NCBI GenBank assembly: GCA_963765545.1
Contig: CAVXWW010000004.1
Location: 124,001 to 188,000, forward strand
DNA: 64,000 nt
Direction of reading: 5' to 3'
From: JARRPM01 sp963765545
GTDB taxonomy: Bacteria; Pseudomonadota; Gammaproteobacteria; Pseudomonadales; Halieaceae
The notes under the pieces were generated by a model. That model ran no database searches, had not been told where the DNA came from, and saw only the letters and a program-made list of their open reading frames with translations. Of this stretch, positions 40,534 through 49,886 are shown in pieces. Positions within the stretch are counted from its first letter, which is position 1. Each line of letters begins with the position of its first letter. The position numbers were made by a program, and so were the translations under genes.

Positions 40534-43026
40534 GTGGTAAAAAATAATGCAAAAAGGAAGACCGCGCTGAAAACTATAAGATACAGGCTCGCCTATTTCA
40601 CAATGCACCACCGCGTGGTGTCGTTGCTCGTTATTGCTGCGATTACAGCTTTTTTTGCCGCCGGACTCCCCCGGGTTGAGTTGCGCACTATCTTCTCTGA
40701 CCTGCTCCCGAAAAGTCACCCCTTCGTTCAGACCTACGCGGACCATCCCAATTTTGGTAATCCGCTCACTGTCACAGTGATGGTAAAGCGCAAGGATGGA
40801 GACATATATAATCCCGAGACCTTGCAGAAGGTCTGGAATATCACCCGGGACATCGACCTGGTAGCGGGTGTTGACCACGACCAGATATTGTCCATAGCAA
40901 CTGAAAAAGCGCGTTATTCCGAGGCGACGCCCTACGGTATCGAGAGCCAGCCCCTGATGGGGGACCACTCTCCTGCGAATGACGAGGAAATAGACGAGTT
41001 TCGGCTACGCGTCGATAAGGCGCCCAACGCCAGGGCGTTCCTGATATCCCAGGACGGCTCGTCGACGCTTATCAAGGCGACATTCATTGAGCGACTGCTG
41101 GACTACGGTGTCATTTTCGACAGCGTGCAGGAACTGGTAAAGAATGAGCAGGATGCGGATCACGAGATCTACGTGGCAGGGCAACCCATGCTCACGGGCT
41201 GGGTCTATAGTCATCAACAGGCCATGCTGGGCATCTTTGCGGTTACCGGCGGCGCACTGCTCCTCTCCCTGGTTCTCTACATGCGCAATATCGCGGGGGT
41301 TGTCACACCCATTACCACCAGCCTGGTGGCAGGTATATGGGGCTTCGGTTTCGTCGGCTGGCTGGGCGATCCTATTGAGCCACTTATCATGGTGGTGCCG
41401 TTGCTGCTGGTGGCGCGCTCATTCAGTCACTGTGTGCAGTTTATTGAGCGCTACTACGAGGTCTATCACACCGTCGGCGATAAAAAGAAGGCCGCTGAAA
41501 TTTCATTGGGTGTCATGATGGCGCCGGGAACACTGGGCATCGTTACCGATGCGGTCGGCCTGTTCCTGATTATGGTCGCGCCGATTCCCGCGATGGAGCG
41601 TTTTGCCGTGTTCTGCGGCTTCTGGGCCCTGATCCTGGTTCCCACCAATGTATTTCTTTCACCCCTGATGCTTTCTTTCCTGCCTGAACCCAAAAATGTG
41701 GATAGCATTATAGGTACTGGCAAGGATGCTGGCGGCTTTGGCCACGGTACCATAAGGCGCATTCTCGCCCGTATGGCCAAACTGAGCCACGGTAAACGCG
41801 CCCCGATAACTACCGCGGTCATTATTGTCTTGACCGTGGTAAGTATCAGCCAGGTTATTCAGATCAAGGTGGGTAACCCGGTAGAGGGCAGTAGCCTGTT
41901 GTGGGATGACTCTGAATACAATACTGCCGTATCGGAGATCAACAAGAAATTTGCAGGCCTGAATACCCTTGAAGTCGTCTTCGAAGCGAAAGACATCAAC
42001 AACCCCAGCCGGGTGGCACGCCAGGCTGAAACTGTATTTTCCATGCTGAAGTTGCAGCGCATCCTGGAGGCATCGGAAGTCCCGCCGGTTGCAACGCTGT
42101 CTTTCGCAGACTACCTGCCCGAGGCCAATCGCCTGTTCAGTGGCGGTAATCCAAAGTGGGCTCCGCTGGATCCCAGCCAACCGGCGGTCGCGGCTGCGGC
42201 GGGTGCGGTGATGGTTGGCACCGGCCCCAAGGCCTTCCTGCATGTCGCCGACTTCGTACAGCAAAATGCAACGGTGTCATTGTGGTACAAGGACAACAAG
42301 CAGGAAACAGTAGACCGGGCCCTGGAACAAACCCATGAGGCGCTGGAACAGATCGGACTCGACCACGACGCGTTCCGCATCCGCCTGGGTACAGGGACCA
42401 TTGCGCTGCAACAGTCCATCAATGACACAGTGGACTACTACCAGTGGATTATTCTGGCCCTGCTTAACGTCGTTATCCTCATCACCTGCAGTTACGCCTA
42501 TCGTTCTGTCGTCGCCGGCATTCTGCTGCTGATACCGGTAAACCTCTCCAACATGCTGCTGGGCGCGGTGATGGTCCAGATGGGCATTGGCCTGGACGTC
42601 AATACGCTGCCGATTGCCGCGATCGGGATCGGTGTTGGTATCGATTACGGGATTTATCTCCTTAGCCGCATTTGCGAGGAGTACCAGGAATTTGCCGACT
42701 ATGCCAAGGCGATCGACGACGCTGTGGCAACTACCGGCAAGGCAATTTTCTTTACAGCGACTATAGTATTGATTGGCATCCTGCCCTGGTATTTCCTGTC
42801 CGGATTGAAGTTCCTGGCGGATATGGGGTTGTTGCTGGTCATGGTGATGCTGATCAATATGGTCATCGCCCTGATTGTGGTTCCCCTGTTGGTGTGGCTG
42901 ATCAAGCCGCGCTTCCTGGGTTACAAGGATTTGCTGGTCGGCGAGGGCGTGGATCTGTCTGAGTACACCATACCCGATGACCCGGCACATATAGCGGCAG
43001 CACAAGCGCCACCGGCGAACGCATAG
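40534..43026 (+). CDS. RND-superfamily (MMPL-like) inner-membrane transporter
   Basis: This 830-residue proton-driven transporter of the RND superfamily has the MMPL/HpnN-like plan: an N-terminal helix, a periplasmic loop, about five helices from 225, a second loop from about 440 and a final five-helix bundle from 645. The GIGVGIDYGIYLLSRICEEY segment carries the family's membrane aspartate. Such proteins move hydrophobic lipids rather than drugs, and no MFP or TolC partner is present. The start is a GTG at 40534 with AAGGGA upstream. It is first in a ten-gene operon with DUF1329, YCF48 and DUF1302 proteins. Confidence 0.9.
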   Translation: MVKNNAKRKTALKTIRYRLAYFTMHHRVVSLLVIAAITAFFAAGLPRVELRTIFSDLLPKSHPFVQTYADHPNFGNPLTVTVMVKRKDGDIYNPETLQKVWNITRDIDLVAGVDHDQILSIATEKARYSEATPYGIESQPLMGDHSPANDEEIDEFRLRVDKAPNARAFLISQDGSSTLIKATFIERLLDYGVIFDSVQELVKNEQDADHEIYVAGQPMLTGWVYSHQQAMLGIFAVTGGALLLSLVLYMRNIAGVVTPITTSLVAGIWGFGFVGWLGDPIEPLIMVVPLLLVARSFSHCVQFIERYYEVYHTVGDKKKAAEISLGVMMAPGTLGIVTDAVGLFLIMVAPIPAMERFAVFCGFWALILVPTNVFLSPLMLSFLPEPKNVDSIIGTGKDAGGFGHGTIRRILARMAKLSHGKRAPITTAVIIVLTVVSISQVIQIKVGNPVEGSSLLWDDSEYNTAVSEINKKFAGLNTLEVVFEAKDINNPSRVARQAETVFSMLKLQRILEASEVPPVATLSFADYLPEANRLFSGGNPKWAPLDPSQPAVAAAAGAVMVGTGPKAFLHVADFVQQNATVSLWYKDNKQETVDRALEQTHEALEQIGLDHDAFRIRLGTGTIALQQSINDTVDYYQWIILALLNVVILITCSYAYRSVVAGILLLIPVNLSNMLLGAVMVQMGIGLDVNTLPIAAIGIGVGIDYGIYLLSRICEEYQEFADYAKAIDDAVATTGKAIFFTATIVLIGILPWYFLSGLKFLADMGLLLVMVMLINMVIALIVVPLLVWLIKPRFLGYKDLLVGEGVDLSEYTIPDDPAHIAAAQAPPANA

Positions 43027-43085
43027 GAAATAAAGGCAGGCAGATCAGAATATAAACACAGTACCGTTCCTGAGGAGGAATCAAC

Positions 43086-44459
43086 ATGCGCATCAAGAAG
43101 TACGACCACAATTACAGTAGAAGGTTATTCCTCGACAGACTGGCAAAGGGCTCTATGGCGGCTGGCGTGCTATCGCCATTGTGGCCACTGATCTCGCAGG
43201 CCGGTGACATTACCAAGGCGTATCCTGAGGAACTGCTGTCCATCGAAGCCTACACCAAAGGGCAGATCAAGACGGGCGACTTCATCACCGCCGACAATGT
43301 TGAAATAGTCAAAGACCTGCTGGATCCGATCGCCTATGTGCAGATCAGCCAGATGGGTAGGCGCGTCAAGATAGCACCCACGACCACCGACGTAACAAAA
43401 CTCTTCCCCCATGAGTACCTCGAGGCCACCCTCAGGAACCAGGGCAAGGCAAAAATGGACGCGGACGGCAATGTCTTCACCACAGAGGGCCAACCCTGGA
43501 TTGGCGGAAACCCTTTCCCCGATGCCCAGACCGGCACCGAGGCATTCGCCAATATCACCCTGAGTTGGGGTCGTCACGACGAAAACCTTTATGCGATACG
43601 CGATTGGGATATTGGTCCCGATGGTTCAGAGCAATACCAGTATGACTTTTGCTGGGCGGAAAAGAATACCGTGGGTCTGGTGAACAGTGACACCCCTTAC
43701 TGGGCGGGTCATGAAGACAAGCTGCGCTATCAGTCTGTCTGGTTTACCCACCCCAACGATTCGCGGGGCACTTCATTCCTTAATACCTGGCATTACGATC
43801 AGCGTAAATTCCCCGAGTTGTTCGGCTACATTCCCGCGTTCAAGCGCGTTCGTCGTTTTCCCTCCAGCCAGCGCTTCGAGCCGCTGGTGCCGGGTATTAC
43901 GGTATTCCTGTCAGATGCCTGGGCCGCCGGTGATCCTATGCTGACCTGGGGGAACTATAAAGTTATCGGCCGGCAGCCCATGCTTGGGGCCATTTCAAAC
44001 AACTGGCTGGGCAATAATGAAAACTATGAGCCGCCTGTGCACGGTGGCCCCAAGGGCATTACCTTCTTTGACCAGACGATGGAGTTGATACCCGAAACCA
44101 TTGTTGTCGAGGCTGAACCCACCGGGTACCCGCGGGCGCCTGTTAGCAAGAAGCGGGTCTGGATAGACACACGTAATATGATGTTTATTGCCTATGTGAC
44201 CTATGATCGGCGCGGGGAACTGTGGAAGTCATTCGAGCCGTCCTTTAGCCAGTATGTGCAGGGCGATACAGTCAAAATGGACGGAGATTACCCGGTCTGG
44301 TCCTGGACTCACGTGCACACCCATGACATCCAGACCAATCGCATGAGTCGTTTCTACCAGGCCCAGGAGATTCGAGGTGGATTTTACTCCGGTTACAATC
44401 AGGGCGATCTTTATGACCGCTATATGACCGTTCCCGCAATCCGGCGCCTGGGCAGCTGA
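43086..44459 (+). CDS. DUF1329 protein, Tat-exported (paralogue 1)
   Basis: This 457-residue periplasmic protein has a twin-arginine signal (YSRRLFLDRL, then a hydrophobic stretch). The mature part carries DUF1329 hallmarks: GGNPFPDAQTG, YWAGHEDKLRYQSVWF, KRVRRFPSSQRFEPL, and EAEPTGYPRAPVSKKRVWID. I recall DUF1329 as related to lipoprotein-carrier (LolA/LolB-like) folds, which would suit carrying a lipid across the periplasm, but that is from memory. A strong GAGGAGGA site precedes the ATG. A second, closely similar copy ends the operon. Confidence 0.9.
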   Translation: MRIKKYDHNYSRRLFLDRLAKGSMAAGVLSPLWPLISQAGDITKAYPEELLSIEAYTKGQIKTGDFITADNVEIVKDLLDPIAYVQISQMGRRVKIAPTTTDVTKLFPHEYLEATLRNQGKAKMDADGNVFTTEGQPWIGGNPFPDAQTGTEAFANITLSWGRHDENLYAIRDWDIGPDGSEQYQYDFCWAEKNTVGLVNSDTPYWAGHEDKLRYQSVWFTHPNDSRGTSFLNTWHYDQRKFPELFGYIPAFKRVRRFPSSQRFEPLVPGITVFLSDAWAAGDPMLTWGNYKVIGRQPMLGAISNNWLGNNENYEPPVHGGPKGITFFDQTMELIPETIVVEAEPTGYPRAPVSKKRVWIDTRNMMFIAYVTYDRRGELWKSFEPSFSQYVQGDTVKMDGDYPVWSWTHVHTHDIQTNRMSRFYQAQEIRGGFYSGYNQGDLYDRYMTVPAIRRLGS

Positions 44460-44463
44460 TTTG

Positions 44464-45402
44464 ATGCTTCATCGATCAGCCGGTTGCGCACTGTTGATGT
44501 GCTGCCTGGGCCTGCCGCTGGCGGCCCAGGCAGAGCCGGTCGCGGTATATGGCGGTACAGCCCATGATGCGCTCTATGGTCTGTGCCTGGATGGTCAGCA
44601 GGGCATCGCCGTTGGCAACTTTGGACTTGTCATAGAAAGCACAGATGGCGGCAAAAATTGGGCGCCGGGCCAGAGCTTTAGCGAAAGTGCCTTGCTGGAC
44701 GTTAGCTGCGGCGCGGGTTCGACCCTGGTCGTCGCCCAGCAAGGCGGCATTTTTCGCTCCCAGGACGGCGTGTTCACGGCGGTGGACTCCGGTACGGAGT
44801 CCCGTCTGTTGGGTGTAGACAATAATAGTAACGGCCTGGCCGTCGCCGTGGGTGGTTTCGGAACGATTTTGCGCTCCAAAGATGATGGTGTGAACTGGGA
44901 GCTGTTACCCGTCGACTGGGAAGCCATTCTCAATGACTTTGTAGAACCCCACCTTTATGCCGTTGACGTCTCCTCTACTGGCGTGATCACCATCATTGGT
45001 GAGTTCGAGTTGGTAATACGTTCCACTGACGGCGGAGAGAGCTGGGAAACAGCACACAAGGCCGAGGCTTCCCTGTTTGGACTCAGTCTGAATGAGGGGG
45101 GTACCGGCTTTGCTGTTGGGCAGGATGGCCGGGTTATCAAAACCGTCGATGGCGGTAGCAGCTGGTCAGAAGTGGAGACGCCGGCGGTCGGGATTTTACT
45201 TAACGTATGGTCGGCCCCGGGCGGCGAGGTATTGATCAGCGGCATTCGTAGTCTGCTGCGCAGCAGCGATGGAGGGGCAAGCTGGGAGCTTCTCGAGGGA
45301 GCAGACCTGAGTACCGGATGGTATCAGGGCCTTGTCGGTAACGGCACGGAGGCATTCCTGGCAGGGCATCAGGGAAATGTGCTGCAACTGCAATTGAATT
45401 AG
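44464..45402 (+). CDS. YCF48-like BNR-repeat periplasmic protein
   Basis: This 312-residue protein has a signal peptide ending ...LPLAAQA-EP, followed by a beta-propeller of BNR/YCF48 repeats. Five copies of an S-x-D-G-G-x-x-W or close motif are visible (SSTDGGKNW, SKDDGVNW, STDGGESW, TVDGGSSW, SSDGGASW), about 45 residues apart. Bacterial YCF48 proteins of this sort regularly accompany RND, DUF1329 and DUF1302 genes; their role is probably a scaffold in the periplasm. The ATG at 44464 is the natural start, almost touching the preceding stop. Confidence 0.88.
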   Translation: MLHRSAGCALLMCCLGLPLAAQAEPVAVYGGTAHDALYGLCLDGQQGIAVGNFGLVIESTDGGKNWAPGQSFSESALLDVSCGAGSTLVVAQQGGIFRSQDGVFTAVDSGTESRLLGVDNNSNGLAVAVGGFGTILRSKDDGVNWELLPVDWEAILNDFVEPHLYAVDVSSTGVITIIGEFELVIRSTDGGESWETAHKAEASLFGLSLNEGGTGFAVGQDGRVIKTVDGGSSWSEVETPAVGILLNVWSAPGGEVLISGIRSLLRSSDGGASWELLEGADLSTGWYQGLVGNGTEAFLAGHQGNVLQLQLN

Positions 45403-45438
45403 AGCTGTAATCGATAAAAATAGAAAACGGAGAGACCC

Positions 45439-47268
45439 ATGACATATAAGAAAACAGCAACAACTGCGATTCACGGTGTCGGGACCATGGCCCTACTGCT
45501 TTCAGCGCAAGTCGCGGTAGCTGCCGACTGGGACATGTCCGGCTTTCTTCGTCAGGAGGGAGCCTATTCACTGAGTAATGGCGGCAGGGAAAACTACTGG
45601 AACCAGGGGGGCAATATCTATAACGGTAAGGAGATTGTTAACTCGCTTGGCATACCACAAACCCGCCCCAAGTCTTTTGAGGAAGATAACGACTGGAATA
45701 TGAACATGACCCGGGTCCAACTCGATGTCGACGTCAAGTTCAGTGACAACCTCAAGTTTGTCGGCAAGGTACGCGGCCTTTATTCTTACGACACCTATGA
45801 CGGTTATGGCGATCAAAATTACTTTGAGACACCGCTGCGGGGCGACTGCGCTACCACGCTGGAAATCTGTGGCGACGACTACATGGTTGACCTGCCGTCT
45901 TTTTACCTGGACTACAACTCAGGCGCATTCTGGGCGAGGATTGGCAACCAGCAAATCGCCTGGGGCGAATCCTATTTCTTCCGGGTACTCGATACCCCCA
46001 ACGGACTGGATCTGCGTCGTCACTCGGCGCTTGACTGGGCGTCAGAGGAATTCTCTGACAAGCGTGTTCCCGCCCTGGGCGTTCGCGCCAGCTACCAGTT
46101 TGATAACGGCTGGGAGCTTGAAGGCTGGACGCAACAGTTCCAGCCCACGATTTACTCCAATGAAAACACGCCTTACAACGTCGTCGCCTCCCAGTTCGTG
46201 TTGAGGCAGAAAGACGGTTTTAACGAGGTGGACGACGAATGGAATTTTGGTGCCCGCTTCCGGGGCCAGATCGGCGAGCTGGGTTTGCAGTTCACCTACA
46301 CCAGCCGCCGTGACCCCAATGGCGTTATCCGCTGGGACGCGCTTGGCTTCAACCCCTTCACCAAGGCCGGTATCCCGGACCCGGGTATAGGGGACGCGTT
46401 GGCGCAGACACCCTTCGAGCCGTTTACGGGGCAGGGGGTTTATACCTCAAACGAGTGGTGGAACTACGCTGGCAGGTCGCGACTCAATGGCAACCTGCAG
46501 CAGGTGCTGGATGATTTCCCGGCCGCACAGGGCCTCACTGACGCGCTCGTGTTACCGGCACTAGGGCTTCCCCCGGGTACTCCAGTGGACAATTATGCTC
46601 TAAGCTCAAACGTGTTGGACGCCTTTTTCTCGCCGCAAGCGGGAGGACTGGGAGATCTGCGTGGCTATATCGATCGCAGGTATTATCGCGAGGATATCAT
46701 CGGCTTTGGTACCAACTATATGTTCTTCAGTGAACCCGACTCCTTTCTGGACCAGCTGATCGTGCGCTTCGAAGCGACCTACACGCCTGACAAGTTGTTT
46801 ACCGAATATGCCCTGGCACAGAGTTATAAAGAGGATGACGAGTGGGTTACCTCCCTGGTATTCGAAAAATACCAGCGCTTCACGGAAAGCTTCCCGGCAA
46901 CCTATATGGTGTTGCAGTGGATGCATAAATCCGAAAGTGATCTGTTTGGCCGGCACCTGGATGGCTACGGTGCTTCCACCAAGGAAGCGCCGGACTGGAA
47001 GGGGCCGGGCGGCCGGAATGGTTTCGATGCCATTTCATTCGCATTACAGCAGCCTTCTCCCACGCTGGCATGGCGCACAGACCTGGCGGTTCTGTGGGAT
47101 CCTAAGGGCGGCTACCTGGTTCAGCCCGGAGTTCGCTGGAAGCCTAACGAAGGCTGGAGTGCGGAATTGTTCGCCAACTTCGTTGGGGGTAAGAGCGATA
47201 ACGAGAACACGCTGTCGACCTTTGACTACGCCAACGAGCTTGCCTTCCGTCTCACCTACCAGTTCTAG
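45439..47268 (+). CDS. DUF1302 outer-membrane beta-barrel protein
   Basis: A 609-residue protein with a Sec signal (cleavage after AQVAVA-A). Its mature sequence is rich in alternating aromatic strands (YQFDNGWELEGWTQQF, LGLQFTYTSRRD) and ends in phenylalanine (LAFRLTYQF), the outer-membrane barrel signature. DUF1302 proteins typically occur with DUF1329 and RND genes, and here would be the outer-membrane port of the same system. GGAGAG precedes the ATG. ExbB follows 6 bp after the stop. Confidence 0.92.
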   Translation: MTYKKTATTAIHGVGTMALLLSAQVAVAADWDMSGFLRQEGAYSLSNGGRENYWNQGGNIYNGKEIVNSLGIPQTRPKSFEEDNDWNMNMTRVQLDVDVKFSDNLKFVGKVRGLYSYDTYDGYGDQNYFETPLRGDCATTLEICGDDYMVDLPSFYLDYNSGAFWARIGNQQIAWGESYFFRVLDTPNGLDLRRHSALDWASEEFSDKRVPALGVRASYQFDNGWELEGWTQQFQPTIYSNENTPYNVVASQFVLRQKDGFNEVDDEWNFGARFRGQIGELGLQFTYTSRRDPNGVIRWDALGFNPFTKAGIPDPGIGDALAQTPFEPFTGQGVYTSNEWWNYAGRSRLNGNLQQVLDDFPAAQGLTDALVLPALGLPPGTPVDNYALSSNVLDAFFSPQAGGLGDLRGYIDRRYYREDIIGFGTNYMFFSEPDSFLDQLIVRFEATYTPDKLFTEYALAQSYKEDDEWVTSLVFEKYQRFTESFPATYMVLQWMHKSESDLFGRHLDGYGASTKEAPDWKGPGGRNGFDAISFALQQPSPTLAWRTDLAVLWDPKGGYLVQPGVRWKPNEGWSAELFANFVGGKSDNENTLSTFDYANELAFRLTYQF

Positions 47269-47274
47269 CGGCGG

Positions 47275-47937
47275 ATGCTGGAGCAGGCGCCACAACAGGG
47301 AGAGTGGCTGGCACTGCTGATGCTTGGAGGGCCGGTTGTAATGGTCCTCATGTTGATGTCGGTAGTGGCCCTGGCGGTAACACTGTTCAAGTTGATCCAG
47401 TTTCGCAGCTGTTCCAGAGGCGCGCTGGAGCAACTTGATCACGAAGTGTCGCGTTGGTGTGAAGGTTCGGTAGACGAGGCAAAGGCTGCAGTGGCTGGCA
47501 ACAGGTCGGCGGTGGCCCCGGTAATCGAGCACGGCATGAGTTGGCTGGGTCGTGAAGATGTTGATACCGACACCGCGGCTACCGAGCTGAGCCGGATGGC
47601 CCAGCAAATTCTGACACGGTTCTCTTCACTCCTGGGTGTGCTTGAGCAGGTTTCCTATCTCGCCCCGCTGCTGGGCCTGCTGGGCACGGTTCTGGGTATT
47701 ATCGATGTATTTCACGGTCTCGCGGACCAGGGCTCCAGTGCTAACGCGGGGATGCTCGCAGGGGGCATCTGGGAGGCGTTGTTGACAACGGCGGTAGGCC
47801 TCACTGTGGCAATACCCTTTGCCCTCGTCCATGCTGGACTGCAATCGCGGGTTGATACCCTGCGTACGCGAATCGAAAATATGCTAACGAGATTATTTAC
47901 CGCCGGTCTTTACAAGCAGCCAGCACCGGCTGGCTGA
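47275..47937 (+). CDS. MotA/TolQ/ExbB proton-channel protein
   Basis: This 220-residue ExbB-like protein has three membrane helices: an N-terminal one (VVMVLMLMSVVALAVTLF) and the conserved pair LAPLLGLLGTVLGIIDVFHGL and GGIWEALLTTAVGLTVAIPFALVH, with the G-L-L-G-T-V-x-G motif and the A-L-x-T-T-A-x-G-L motif that line the proton path. It would form a pentamer around the ExbD helices and energise an envelope process. It is followed by two ExbD genes and a vWA protein, all spaced within 20 bp. Confidence 0.92.
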   Translation: MLEQAPQQGEWLALLMLGGPVVMVLMLMSVVALAVTLFKLIQFRSCSRGALEQLDHEVSRWCEGSVDEAKAAVAGNRSAVAPVIEHGMSWLGREDVDTDTAATELSRMAQQILTRFSSLLGVLEQVSYLAPLLGLLGTVLGIIDVFHGLADQGSSANAGMLAGGIWEALLTTAVGLTVAIPFALVHAGLQSRVDTLRTRIENMLTRLFTAGLYKQPAPAG

Positions 47938-47949
47938 GGCAGCGGGAGT

Positions 47950-48348
47950 ATGCGCCTGCCCAAGCCCACGCCGCGGGCCGTTCAGCGGATAAGCCTTACG
48001 CCCCTGATAGACATCGTCTTTATCCTCCTGTTGTTTTTCATTCTGGAAAGTAACTTCCTGCGCTTCGGGGAGCTGGTTTTTAATATACCCAACCAGGAGC
48101 AGTCGGGCGAATCGGCAACGGCGGCCCTCGATTTACAGGTATTTGAAGATGGCCAGATATGGTTGGAGGGGCAGACGCTGGCGCCCAACACACTGGATGC
48201 CTACCTTACAGACAAGCAGTACGAGGGACAGACACCGGTGTTTATCCGGGCCCAGGACAAGCTGCCTATCCAGTTGCTGGTCGATATAGTGGACGTGTTG
48301 CAGCGTCATTCCCTGTCAAAATTACAGATACTGCCGCTGGAGGAGTAA
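47950..48348 (+). CDS. ExbD/TolR-type protein 1 (catalytic Asp present)
   Basis: This 132-residue ExbD/TolR protein has one membrane helix (ISLTPLIDIVFILLLFFIL), with Asp21 in LTPLIDIVF as the proton-carrying residue, and a periplasmic domain of about 100 residues. It pairs with the preceding ExbB. A second ExbD with an Asn at this position follows, so this copy probably supplies the proton pathway. Confidence 0.92.
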   Translation: MRLPKPTPRAVQRISLTPLIDIVFILLLFFILESNFLRFGELVFNIPNQEQSGESATAALDLQVFEDGQIWLEGQTLAPNTLDAYLTDKQYEGQTPVFIRAQDKLPIQLLVDIVDVLQRHSLSKLQILPLEE

Positions 48349-48353
48349 GCGTT

Positions 48354-48767
48354 TTGATCAAGCTGGAAGCGACTCCGCCTGCAGGCAAGCGCATCGATGA
48401 CAAGATCATCCCGATGATCAATATCATCTTCCTGCTGCTGATGTTCTTTCTGATCGTTGGCAATATTTCGGAACTGGTCGATGAGGATATCATTCCGCCG
48501 CGCTCTACCAGCAATACAGCTTCTACCTCTGCCAGCACTGAATGGGTCCTGACCCGGGACGGAGCTATTGTGCTGGGTGGACAATCGTTCGAACTGGCCG
48601 AATTGGACGGCGAGCTGGCGGCTGCACCGCCGCTGCCGAAGCGTATTATTCTACGCGCGGATGCAAATGCACACAGCGGTGCGCTCATGCCGCTGATGGC
48701 CCTGCTGCGCCGGCACGGTGTTGAGAAAATCTCCCTGGTGACAATCAACGATGATGGCGGTAGTTAA
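48354..48767 (+). CDS. ExbD/TolR-type protein 2 (Asp replaced by Asn)
   Basis: This 137-residue ExbD-like protein has the same plan: a membrane helix PMINIIFLLLMFFLIVGN and a periplasmic domain. The otherwise essential Asp is Asn23. The start is a TTG at 48354 with GGAGGAG 9 bases upstream, overlapping the end of the first ExbD; earlier in-frame starts lie within that gene. Because ExbD acts as a dimer in the ExbB pore, an Asp/Asn pair would give an asymmetrical motor, or this copy may be structural. Confidence 0.85.
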   Translation: MIKLEATPPAGKRIDDKIIPMINIIFLLLMFFLIVGNISELVDEDIIPPRSTSNTASTSASTEWVLTRDGAIVLGGQSFELAELDGELAAAPPLPKRIILRADANAHSGALMPLMALLRRHGVEKISLVTINDDGGS

Positions 48768-48773
48768 GCTGCG

Positions 48774-49886
48774 ATGCCCCGGTGGTCGGCGATGATTGGC
48801 CTGCGCAGGGCAGGTCTGTGGTGTGTGTTGTTACTGATCTCGCTACTGGTGCACTTTCTGGTTTCCTGGCAGGCGGGTCGCGGCCTGGATTTGCCAGGGG
48901 TCACAAGCGAGGAGGACGTGGTTGAACTGGAGCTGGTCGTGCCCAGGGAGGCGCCAGAGCCGCCCGAACCCCTTCTGTTTGAAGAACCGCCGGAACTGGA
49001 TCCCCCAGCCGTGCTGGTGGCTGCAGCCAGCGAAACGCCGCCGCCTCCCTCTGTTGACCTGGCGATGGTGGCCGCCGCAGGTGGCCGCAATGAGGCGCTG
49101 CTGGCGCCGCCGGTGCTGGATACGGTGGTGTTCACCGCGGGCCAGGGCACTGCAGGTTTTGGCACCGGTATTGGTACTGGCCTGAGCCAGTCCACCAACA
49201 GCTTCGCCGCGTATGTCCAGGGCCTGAGAGAGACCGGGCTGGATGTGATGTTTGTTGTCGATGCCACCGGATCCATGGACTGGGCCATAGAGGAAGTGAG
49301 AACGCGAATAGCCGATATCGTGGACTCGGTGCGCTCCCTGGTGCCGATAGCGCGATTCGGTGTAGTGGCATATCGGGATTATGACGACCCGGAGTTTTTA
49401 ACCCGTGTTCAGCCCCTGAGCTTTTCCCTCGCAAAACTGACCGCTTTCCTGGAGACACTGGAGGCTGCCGGCGGTGGTAGCTGGCAGGAAGCCGTGACCG
49501 CCGGTATGGAAGCCGCGATGGACGCGAACTGGCGAACCGGCGCCAAACGGGTAGTAGTGATTATCGGGGACGCGCCCCCACATGAAGCTGATATGGGTCG
49601 CTTGCTCGCACTTGCCCAGGACATGGTGACCAATGGCGGCCAGGTGTCTACCCTGGATGTCAGCAATGATTCCAACCCTGCCTTGATAGAGGCCTCTGTG
49701 GGGCGCAAGGTCAACCGGGCGCTGTACCGCAACAAACCGATGCTGCAGTTCCAGGCCGTGGCAGACCAGGGTAAAGGCACGGCGGCGACCATGGACGGCG
49801 ACATTGTTGTCGCCAGGCAATTGCTGACATTGATTATGGGCGGACAGTTTTCCGCTGAGATGTCGCTTCTGCTGGAGGCAATGTAA
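48774..49886 (+). CDS. TonB-position membrane protein with a vWA domain
   Basis: This 370-residue protein has an N-terminal membrane helix (residues 13-32) and an acidic, proline-rich linker (PREAPEPPEPLLFEEPPELDPP), as in TonB and TolA. From residue 158 comes a von Willebrand A domain with an intact MIDAS metal site (DATGSMD, Asp163). There is no TonB C-terminal domain. It lies where TonB would be, directly after ExbB-ExbD-ExbD, so I infer that the proton motor moves this vWA protein instead of a TonB. vWA domains bind proteins through a metal ion; the partner could be the repeat protein that follows. Confidence 0.85.
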   Translation: MPRWSAMIGLRRAGLWCVLLLISLLVHFLVSWQAGRGLDLPGVTSEEDVVELELVVPREAPEPPEPLLFEEPPELDPPAVLVAAASETPPPPSVDLAMVAAAGGRNEALLAPPVLDTVVFTAGQGTAGFGTGIGTGLSQSTNSFAAYVQGLRETGLDVMFVVDATGSMDWAIEEVRTRIADIVDSVRSLVPIARFGVVAYRDYDDPEFLTRVQPLSFSLAKLTAFLETLEAAGGGSWQEAVTAGMEAAMDANWRTGAKRVVVIIGDAPPHEADMGRLLALAQDMVTNGGQVSTLDVSNDSNPALIEASVGRKVNRALYRNKPMLQFQAVADQGKGTAATMDGDIVVARQLLTLIMGGQFSAEMSLLLEAM

